Positions 54,989-64,000 of a DNA stretch of 64,000 nt are shown here, piece by piece (within the stretch, counting starts at the first letter, position 1; each line of letters starts with the position of its first letter). This stretch comes from Coniochaeta sp. PMI_546 (taxonomy: Eukaryota; Ascomycota; Sordariomycetes; Coniochaetales; Coniochaetaceae), in contig MU271150.1 of NCBI GenBank assembly GCA_021432605.1, forward strand, positions 868,001 to 932,000. Direction: 5' to 3'. Both the position numbers and the translations under genes were made by a program. The notes under the pieces are model-generated. The model was not told where the DNA came from, made no database searches, and saw only the letters and a list, made by a program, of their open reading frames with translations.

Positions 54989-57900
54989 CTTCCTTGTACT
55001 TGGCCGGGATCAAGCTGTTGTAGTATTGCGAGCTCTCACTTCTCTGTGGTTGGCGCCAAACGTGGCCAAGATAGCTGAGTGGGAGATTGGCTCTGGATGT
55101 GACAGGATGCAGATAGATGTTATCGGAAACCCCTGGCTATTTTAGTGTCGCGGAGTTGATGGTAAGGTAGGAAAGCGTTATCGAACTCTTTGGAGCCACA
55201 GCGGATATGGGGAATTGAAGGGGAGAGAAAGGGCTGTCTGTAGCTTGCCAGTGGTGATGGATGCGCAGAGCTTATGTGGAGGTTGGTCCAAAGTGGTTGC
55301 AGCAGGGGATGGAGTGTTCGGAGGATTCACCAAGTGGTGCCGAGTGGACCGTATCTTTTGTGGAACCACGAAGTCGTAATGTTTGGATGGGCCGGATGGC
55401 ATGAAAGTTTCGTCGCAGAAATCGCTAGAAATCAAGGAAAGGCGCGTCTCGCGTGGCTGGGATCTGGCAGTGCCGCGCTAAATTGACTGGGATGTCGTAG
55501 CCGGGCAGCACAACCAAACGGCTTGCCGTTCCTGTGTGTTTTCGATTCCGGTTCCAGTTCTCGAATGACACCTTCTTTTGGATCCAGGAACAGTCTGTGA
55601 TCTTGTCCTGCGCTAATCTTAACTTGGGAGATGTTCGAGTTGCGAGCAATAGCAGAAAGACAGACTACAACGATAACAACAGCAAGAACACCTGTTGCAG
55701 CAGCGTTCGTCCGATATCAATTCGATGTAGTGTGGTTTAATCGATCAAACGGCAGACGAATCTTTGGATGACGCTCTCAAGCTGACGTCAGGTGGAGTGA
55801 GTCTGGGCTCATGGCCTGAGACGAAGCTAAATCGGATGCAGGTTGCCAAGCTGTCGTTCCTGGCGTTGAAGTGCTTGCAGCGATTTGCGATCTACTGGGT
55901 GGAGACCGCTAACAAGCTCTGCTGTCGCGTCGTCCTTTGTTCTGGAAATTTTCGTCCGTACGCTCTCACTGGCTTCTTTTCTTGTGATATTGAGCCTTTG
56001 CCACTGATACTCAGCGGTGTTTGGGGTGGCTCTATCGAACCAGGTCGCTCGCCTCCTATTGTATTCCTTCTGCAACAAAGCTGTTAACTTTCCATACGTT
56101 GCGTCAGTCCAATTGGAGACTACTCTTGACCAATTGCACTAATTGAGCAACTATCTCGAGCGTACGTACCAGCAAAACGGTTGTTATATCGCCTAAGTGA
56201 CTGAGCGGCGGAGGTAATATGATACAAGATGCTTGAGTGCGTAACACGACGATACTTAAACTTTTCGGTACTGCTCCAAGTCGTGGGGAAACGAGGCGCA
56301 GTTTATACGAGGTGATAATGGCGACAAGGAGACCGTATCTCGGCCTTTCTGAAGTGATGAGTTGAGTCTAACTGCTCTAGTTTTTGTCTACGTGGACACT
56401 TAATGCACACGAATGTTGGAGTTCATAGACTGCGCCAGAGGAAAGCGAAAGAGAACAAAAAAGAACCTAAACGGAAGTCCATAGGGTAGGTCAGTCTGCT
56501 TCTTATTTGTTCTGTTTCCCGCCCGAACACCTGGAGACAGGAGATGGATGCATCCATGCACAGGACCGACATGGCGGCAGCTGAACACGAGCAATCGTCA
56601 GCAAAAAGACTGGGCCTCACGACGTATTTGACATGTAAGTTATGCCACATTGGCCTGATCGGCCTAAGCGTCTACCACCAATGTGGCTGGCCACCATAGC
56701 AGAAAGAGTGCCCAACGAGCCAAATAGTAGTACGTATATGACCGAAAAAGATCTGCTGGCACATCAGACACCTCATGCCTTGTCCTGCTTGTCTACAACA
56801 AGGGATCGACCTCCTCTGGCTCCTTGCTCGTTTCTCGGCACGAAAAGCAGGAGTCGATATCCCGCATCCATTAGGACTAAAACCCAAAGATCCCGAAACG
56901 GCTGCATCACGCTAATCAACCCCAACACAGCTGGCCAAAGTCCAGGTGCTGTGGGTTGCTGTTCTGAACTTGCAACAGTGGACCGGAGATCTGCTTGTCA
57001 TCAATCGTTGAGGCGGCCTCTCACGTCTGATGATATTCACATGTAACGACAAGCTGCTAACATTACATTCATCTGATATGAAGAGTTTAAAGTATCAACA
57101 CTTCTTACCATCTCAGTCTCAAGTAAAGCACCACCGCTCCTCTTCTCTCCTCTTTTTCGTGGTAGCGTACACGTGTAGAGCTCTCAGGTTTACACACCAT
57201 TTGCGGTCAAGAGTGCTCATCCCTTTTGAGCGCACTTCCCCTTCCCACAGGGTAGCTGTGAGGGTGATATGCATGGTAGATGCGGGACACGCATGCAATT
57301 TCAGGTTCACAAAGCATCGGAATCAGGTATTCTGCAGCTCAAGCAGGTATCGGCACAACAAGGATGGCTGCTGTTACCCAACCCATACCATTGGCCTGTT
57401 ATAACTCGCCCTGCCAGCTTCGGAAGATACAACTTCACTGACTGCAACGAATATATTGCTTCAAAGCTCACCCCCAGCCTTCTCTACTTGGCTGACAGTT
57501 TGGGAAGGCCCTGTATCAAGGGCATGCCATTGATACTTCTAAGGGTCAAAGCTTCAAATTTTCAGTATAGATCGGCTCTACTTGCGGTCGGTTATCGATA
57601 GCTCGGACAGATCCCTGAAGCCGCGTCAGCCCAGTCAATGGTGCCAGCTTGACAAGATACCTCCTTTCTTGGTGTCACACGGATTCATCACTCAGGCGAT
57701 ATACCACAGTACCCTAACGTGACATCCGAGAGAGCCGAGCTTGCTACCTCAACACTGACCTCGAAATACCACCGCATGTCCTTGATTATACGAGGTTCTT
57801 GCCGTATTTGACCTCGCCCTCAATACGTTGCAGAAACCACAGGCATTAAAGGCACCAGCTGCGAGGTGATCTGGAAACAGCAGGTAGTGCTCTCCTCGAG

Positions 57901-59098
57901 ATTCGGGTGTTCTCACCTCGCTGTGCAGTGTCGCCGCGTCGGACGTAGGGAGGCGATATCATTTCATGTGTTGAGTGGCTGATCGGGGCGGCTCAGTGCA
58001 TAGACAAAACGCGCCACTTGCTCGCCAAGCTACGATGCCGTACATATCAACGCGTGCAATATCTCGGGACACCCATGGGGCGTAGCCGTACGGCTCCGCA
58101 GTTAACCTTTGAGCCAACCAAGCGTCAATATATTCATGTAGGCCATAGTTTGTTCTTGCATTGGACGACATAAGATAACATTGATTATCGACGCCACGTC
58201 TAGGTAAAGGGACAACCAAGGGTAGGGAGTTTTAAGGCTTTATCATGACGACAATTGAAGGGAGAATACAGGAGACCGATTAGGCGGTAGCAATGAGCAC
58301 AAGGTCCGAAAGTCTCGTCGTTGAAGCATCCTCACGCAAACTCACATAGGACATATGCTACAATAAGGTCTCGGTCTCTGTGGGCCTGGACGCTGTTGAT
58401 GCTATGGTGTGGTTCTCCGAAAGATCCCTTCTGGCTGCTCAGTCAAAAGAAGTCTACCCGTTCTCAGCGCGCCCTGTTCCTTCGGTGTACTATCCCAACA
58501 GAACCGTGTTCTGCATTGTTACAGTCCTTGGGAACCGTCAGGCATAGTGCGCTGGACTTACGGGCTTCGTTTATGTCGATGATATCCGTTTTAAGCTGGT
58601 TTGTCGCCTGCCAGACTGACGGGATCGCAGCCATAATGTCCTCGTCTCCATTTCCTGGTACTGTTGTCGATGGTCGATGTGATCTAGTGGCATCAGTAGT
58701 ATTTCCGCATTCTATCGAGAGCCTGAGATGAGAAGGCGGTCACTCTGTCAACGCCGCGAGGTTATGGTGATGGTGAATTGCTCCCCACCAGCTTGTCATT
58801 AATGCCAGACTGCCGGAATATCTAGGCCCTTGGAGATATCACCACATATCCCGCTAGCCTCCCCCAAGTAAGGTGTGCCGTTGTGTCTTCTGGGACAAGT
58901 ATGATACCTCGGCAATGCAACCAAACACATCGATCCCGTAACATTTGCACAAGTCGTGATTTGGTATTTGTTCCTTTTGATTTTCTCAAATGCTAGCAGC
59001 AATGGCTCTCGCATTCTCGACCCGTTTGCCTTAACCCTAATGCAGCCAAATCGTGAAGAACCATCTTTGACCAACCAACTCCGGCCTGAACCCCGTCT
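54989..59098. other. 4.1 kb region without recognised genes
   Basis: Largest gene-free stretch in the window. Many short open frames (the longest 136 codons, plus strand 58321-58731) have no recognisable domain, no codon pattern like the neighbours and no consistent introns. I see no transposon, tRNA or rRNA. Part will be the leader and promoter of the DUF2406 gene and the 3' end of the eL33 gene; the rest could hold a non-coding transcript or a fast-evolving small gene that I cannot see. Confidence 0.45.
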
Positions 59099-59838
59099 TT
59101 ATATGGAGGATGGGTAAAGCATGACACGAACCGAAGCACCGAAAGAACGAGCAGGAAGAGGGTGGGCGAACTTGGCACGGACAACGCCGGAGTTTCCTGC
59201 AGGAGGAGAAGTCAGCAGATGCGCAGGAGTGTGGTGCTCTGGATGTCGTGGTATTTACCGTGAGGGCGGGTAACCTTGCCCCAGATCACACGGATCTTCG
59301 TTCCGCGGATCTCCTTCTGGCCCCGGTAGACAAAGGCGACCTTCTTGCCGAGGTAGAAGCTAGATCCAATATTAGCATGCCGTCCTTGTGTATCGATGAT
59401 CGTCCAGAGAAACGTACTTGGCGGCAGCGGTGTCATCAACGCCCTCGATCTTGATCAAGCTTGTCTCGGGGTGGGTGTTCCGGCGACCACGCTGATAACT
59501 CAGGTGACGTCCCCTAGATTATCGAATTCCAGTCAGCAACCGGTAAATATCGTCGCCCAGTCGCACCGTCAAGTAATCCGACGACAGAGTCTCGTAGCAG
59601 GCCGGGAGCCGCTTCAGAGGTCATTCGGATTCGGCAGTTGTCGCTTTCGATAGGGAGGAACTCACTTGACGTATACTATGGCAGACATTAGTTAGCAACA
59701 GTCCAAGTACAACGTTTATCATCTGCTATCCAAAGCAAGATGATCAAAGTCCAATCGCAGTCGCGATCACGAAACCGTACTTCGGGACTCGAAACGGGGA
59801 GGGCGCAACTCACGTCTGTGTCCGGCTTCCGAAGGCAT
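59099..59838 (-). CDS. Ribosomal protein eL33 (L35Ae)
   Basis: Protein of the 60S ribosomal subunit (yeast Rpl33, human RPL35A). Five exons in phase: 59838-59814 (25 nt), 59675-59666 (10 nt), 59513-59418, 59359-59259 and 59196-59099, giving 109 aa, the family length. The product opens [21 protein letters not shown], continues [23 protein letters not shown], then [21 protein letters not shown] and the hallmark [16 protein letters not shown], and ends [15 protein letters not shown]. The 10-nt second exon supplies the bases of LYVK; it has ATAG before it and GTGAGT after it, and removing it would break the frame. A further intron lies in the 5' leader, as is common for ribosomal protein genes. 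Confidence 0.95.
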
Positions 59839-59845
59839 CTTGACT

Positions 59846-59937
59846 CTGGTGGTAATTCTCAACTTGTTGTCGGTATCACCGTGCCAGGTTGTTGCACGTA
59901 GGGTCGCAGCAAAAGTGTTCTCGGAAAAAGAACCTAC
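59846..59937 (-). other. 5' leader intron of the eL33 gene
   Basis: Minus-strand donor AAG|GTAGGT (59937) and acceptor ACCACCAG (59846), 92 nt long, ending 7 nt before the eL33 ATG. Confidence 0.6.
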
Positions 59938-61442
59938 CTTGCTGGATCTTGAAGTCGTGATGATGCGGTTGTGGTCAGTATGGGGCAGTCGATGGAATCA
60001 AGCGAACACCACGAAAATTTGATTAGGGCTTTCAAAAACCAAGCCACATCTGTGTCTGTGCGCATTGCTGTGGCTGGAACTCTCCAGCCACCAAAGCGGA
60101 GCCGCGAAATGCGGATCATGCCGCGGATAAGCAAAAACCCTTACGTAATCTTCAGTCGTCCGAAATCGGGTGAACTTGAGACCTCTTTCTTCAATTCGCC
60201 CCGACTTGACGGACTTGCTTGGGTTATTTTTCCGGTGGACTTTATCCTTCGACCTTGATTCTGGTACCTGCTTGGCAGCCGGCTCTTGAACAGCCCCTCT
60301 GCAACTCTACTGTCTACTAGTACTAATTGACACAGATGCGCCACAAGCTTGGGATTCGAATACATCCAGGCTGCAGTTGCTGCTCGGAGTTCGGGCCTCA
60401 GTTCTCGGGACTGTTGTGCAGTTTTCCAATAATTTGGCTTAGACTGTATGATAGTACCGCGGACAGATTTACAATGGAATCTGATGCTTAATCATAGCCT
60501 TCAATGGGCACACTCAGCGCCCTGGCCTTACCATGTCTGGACAAATCCAGCTGGACGGCATAGCGAAGCATACCCAAGTAATGTGTGATATTTACCCCAC
60601 CATGATTCTTGACGTACCCCTGTGTACCTAGTAGTAGGGGCCCTGGATGCTCAACACAAAAGACTTTACCCCTCCTTGAGCCGGAGCTATGCAAACTGGG
60701 GGTATCTATTTTCAGACGTGAGATGCCACAGATCTTGTAGCAAAGCGGCGGCACGAAGCTGTGCTGATCGGGACTTATGGAGGGGATATCTCTTGATCCT
60801 CTTTGACTGATTTGTTTCCTCACTGCACTCGAAGGGTTGACAACTGCTCGATCTCAACGTCGAGATTTCCTCGGCATTGCCCAGCTTCGGAGCTCCAAAT
60901 TGTCGATGACGACAGCTTGTCGTTTGGGCAAGGTGGTACTGCTAGACTCCTTATCTGTCTCAGAGTGCATTGCCGGCAAAAAGTGAGCACCGGAGCAGCC
61001 GGAGATATGTTTGCTTATTAGTGCAACTAACATTTCTTGTCATTGTTGAGCTTCTCCGTAAAAAAATAAAATAACCCCGCGGTAGGTGCAGCTCGGTGCT
61101 CGACGCTGAGTGAGCTCCCCCAAAAGTGAAGTTTCGCCGTCAAGTCTGCACTACCTAAGGTACTTTACCCTGCCTTGGCTCTACTATATTACAATTTCCG
61201 GTGGAGGTAGCTAGAGCTAGTCATCGCATCACTGCTGTGGGTGCTGTACTTCCAGATATCCCCCTTAAAGCCGAATATCTCGAGAGGGAAATACTTTGGC
61301 GCCCCTCTCCTCTGACCTCATTACCATACTCGTCCATCCCACCTTGCTCTTGATTTCCAGCGTCCAGATCTGTCTGTCACATTACCGTCACACATTTGAC
61401 CACCACCGTCTCTTTACAATACAATCGATACGTCAAAGACAG
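59938..61442. promoter_or_regulatory. Divergent promoter region, eL33 and G6PD
   Basis: 1.5 kb between the two genes' leaders. No gene recognised. A pyrimidine-rich stretch (61280-61440) precedes the G6PD start, and CTACCTAAGGTAC occurs at 61151. Confidence 0.45.
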
Positions 61443-63555
61443 ATGTCGTCAGATCCTCATACCTCTTCAGCGTGAGTGCTTCCCCGCCCACCCCACAGTG
61501 AATTATCCGCAGAGAGATAGCTCGCTCCTTCGGTCTATTCTCATCCTCTACATACCTGGTAGCTTAGCTATCAACATCACCTCGCAAGCCAACATCTCGA
61601 ACCCAACGCACTTTTTGCTTTCTGACAGGAATCTTGCTCCTGCATCCGGCATTACCAAACACTGGTGTCCCCGACCTCGTCGCCTCCAAGCTAACTGGTG
61701 TATTTGTCTCTAGCGTCATGGAGCTCAAGGACAATACCGTCATTGTCGTCCTTGGTGCCTCTGGCGACCTGGCAAAGAAGAAGACGGTAAACAGCCTTCC
61801 TCCACCTCATTCGACTCCGAGTGCTCCCAATTGGCTAACAGTCTGCGATAGTATCCTGCCTTGTTCGGTCTTGTAAGTTGTCTTTTGCCGTTGTGGTTCG
61901 TGTCAACCAGCGCGCAGCTAACACCAGCAAAAGTACCGAAACCAGTTCCTGCCCAAGGATATCAAAATCGTCGGATATGCCCGGACCAAGATGGACCATG
62001 ATGAATACCTGCGGCGAATCAAGTCATACATCAAGACTCCGACCAAAGATATCGAACAGCAGCTCGAGGAGTTCTGCTCCCTGTGCTCTTATGTCTCGGG
62101 TCAGTACGACAAGGACGAGTCGTTCCAGCAGCTCAACAAGCACTTGGAGGAGCTAGAGCAGGGAAAGAAGGAGCAGAACAGACTATTCTACATGGCTCTG
62201 CCCCCGAGCGTCTTCACTATCGTCTCCCAGCACTTGAAGAAGTGCTGCTACCCTACCAATGGTATCGCCCGCGTTGTCGTGAGTAGAGAGCCCAGCGCAA
62301 CATCCGTCCTACGCTTGTTCATTAACTTGGTGTTTAGGTCGAGAAACCATTTGGCAAGGATCTTGCTAGCTCCCGAGAGCTGCAAAAATCACTGGAGCCG
62401 GATTGGAAGGAGGAGCAGATCTACCGCATCGACCACTACCTGGGCAAAGAGATGGTGAAGAACATTCTCATCCTGCGCTTTGGTAACTCGTTCCTCGGCG
62501 CAACGTGGAACAGGCACCACATCGACAACGTCCAGATCTCCTTCAAGGAGCCTTTCGGCACCGAGGGCCGTGGCGGATACTTCGACGAGTTCGGCATCAT
62601 CCGGGATGTTATGCAGAATCATCTTCTCCAGGTCCTGACGCTGCTTACCATGGAGCGGCCGATCTCATTTTCCTCTGAGGATATTCGTGACGAGAAGGTC
62701 CGTGTCCTCCGATCAATCCCTGCGATCGAGCCGAAGAACGTCATTATCGGCCAGTACGGCAAGTCGCTGGACGGAAGCAAGCCGGCATACAAGGAGGACG
62801 ACACGGTGCCAAAGGACTCGCGGTGCCCCACCTTCTGTGCCCTCGTCGCATACATTAAGAACGAGCGGTGGGATGGAGTTCCGTTCATTATGAAGGCCGG
62901 CAAGGCCCTGAACGAACAAAAGACCGAGATCCGAATCCAGTTCAAGGACGTCACATCTGGAATCTTCAAGGACATCCCTCGCAATGAGCTGGTCATGCGG
63001 ATTCAGCCCAACGAGAGTGTCTATATCAAGATGAACTCGAAGCTGCCGGGTCTCAGTATGCAGACTGTCGTTACAGAGCTCGACCTTACCTACAGGAGAC
63101 GGTTCTCTGACCTCAAGATCCCCGAGGCTTACGAGTCACTGATTCTCGACTGCCTCAAGGGTGACCACTCCAACTTCGTCCGAGACGACGAGCTGGACGC
63201 CAGCTGGAGGATCTTCACGCCGCTCTTGCACTACCTCGATGATAACAAGGAGATAATCCCTATGGAGTATCCCTATGGTGAGTCGAGAGCTCCGCTACTG
63301 GCGCTCTTCTAGCCCCCACATGTACTAACTAGAAGCTTTCAGGATCCCGCGGTCCGGCTGTGTTGGACGACTTCACCAGTTCCTACGGATACAAGTTCAA
63401 TGATAACTCTGGTTATCAATGGCCTACAACCTCTGCCGCGCCTCAACCTAACAAGTTGTAAGTCGCTGGATATCTGCGATGCATGTGTGAGGCGGTTCTC
63501 CGTATTCAAGACGTGTGGACGGACTGGCTAATGACCTTTTACCTACAGGAAATGA
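61443..63555 (+). CDS. Glucose-6-phosphate 1-dehydrogenase
   Basis: First enzyme of the oxidative pentose phosphate pathway; oxidises glucose-6-phosphate and makes NADPH. Exons 61443-61471, 61714-61786, 61852-61872 (21 nt), 61934-62278, 62338-63277, 63343-63457 and 63549-63555 give 509 aa, close to yeast Zwf1 (505). The start is MSSDPHTSSA in a 29-nt exon, spliced to VMELKDNTVIVVLGASGDLAKKKT (NADP-binding GASGDLAKKK). The 21-nt exon encodes YPALFGL. Further motifs: VEKPFGKDLASS, the active-site YRIDHYLGKEMV, FKEPFGTEGRGGYFDEFGIIRDVMQNH, and GYQWPTTSAAPQPNK at the end. The final intron (GTAAGT at 63458, CTACAG at 63548) changes the ending from NKL to NKLK. Intron 1 is long (242 nt). Confidence 0.97.
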
Positions 63556-64000
63556 TTGATGAGGCCAGTGGGCTTTCCAGGCGGCCGATTTGCGGCTCGT
63601 TGTTTGCGGAAGCCGTGAAATCTGAAGGGTCTTCGTGGCTTTACATTGCGTCGGGCTGGTAGTTTAGATATATTGGCGCGTCATGTCAACGACAGCAAGA
63701 GTTTACCGCGATCTTTTCTCAAAGCGACAGCAGAATAACCGACGGTACGTTCGGCTAGGTAGCGAGGAAGACCATGGCCTTGGTACTCTTCGCATGAATA
63801 TGAAAGCGATGAAACTTTAGAACGAAATCGAACTGGTCTTGCAAAAGTGAAGGCACTGGCCATACTCTCTGCACTTTTGGCGCGTGGTCAGCTACTGGGC
63901 GCATGTGTTGAAATAACCAGTGTTACAAATGTGCCTCGCGTCGTGTCAATGAGACTTAAGATTGCCCTGAAAATGGTTCGCGGAAGCTCTTGTGATCCAG
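63556..64000. other. 3' flank of the G6PD gene to the window end
   Basis: G6PD 3' untranslated region and following sequence. No gene recognised before the window ends. Confidence 0.5.

Noticed and set aside
58321-58731. 136-codon plus-strand open frame
   Set aside because: No recognisable domain, no start context and no neighbouring exons; it cannot be told from chance.

Overview
This 64 kb window is nuclear DNA of a filamentous ascomycete (Pezizomycotina, most likely Sordariomycetes; the species is not identified). The evidence is short spliceosomal introns (mostly 50-100 nt, GTRAGT donors, CTAAC-like branch points, YAG acceptors), GC-rich codon use, intergenic gaps of 0.1-4 kb, and fungal families: tricalbin, VTC4, RMT2, DUF2406, VMA21 and fungal O-acetylhomoserine-using cystathionine gamma-synthase. 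Most genes are single-copy housekeeping genes, so this looks like a core chromosome arm. I see no CRISPR array, operon, tRNA, rRNA or intact mobile element.

Layout. 0.1-5.4 kb: a divergent short-chain dehydrogenase (-) and a large orphan fungal protein (-). 7.3-22.3 kb: an oxysterol-binding protein (+), U2AF35 (-), a weak hypothetical gene (-), tricalbin (+) and a SERCA-type calcium pump (+). 22.8-31.6 kb: the 49-kDa subunit of complex I (+), a 708-aa Cys-rich/Q-rich orphan (-) with a 3.2 kb upstream gap, and COQ6 (-). 32-44.8 kb: cystathionine gamma-synthase (-), VTC4 (-) divergent from RMT2 (+), hexokinase (-), and OST1 (+). 45.4-55 kb: a THO7-like mRNA-export protein (+), tubulin cofactor A (-), a Fun30-type SNF2 remodeler (-), VMA21 (+) and a DUF2406 protein (-). 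55-59.1 kb appears gene-free. 59.1-63.6 kb: ribosomal protein eL33 (-) divergent from glucose-6-phosphate dehydrogenase (+).

How they work together. The genes serve separate core processes: sterol/lipid transfer and ER membrane contacts (OSBP, tricalbin, SERCA), respiration and ubiquinone (49-kDa subunit, COQ6), sugar phosphorylation and NADPH supply (hexokinase, G6PD), methionine synthesis, polyphosphate and vacuole function (VTC4, VMA21), splicing and mRNA export (U2AF35, THO7), and translation (eL33, RMT2). I found no convincing new multi-gene system. The best leads are smaller: an SDR with altered catalytic motifs, two orphan proteins, several introns that are multiples of three and stop-free (one splitting the SPX KKHDK motif of VTC4), 10- and 21-nt microexons, a diverged direct repeat in the gene-poor gap, and the adjacency of three ER-membrane lipid/calcium genes. 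Exon boundaries were worked out by hand from splice signals and checked for reading phase.
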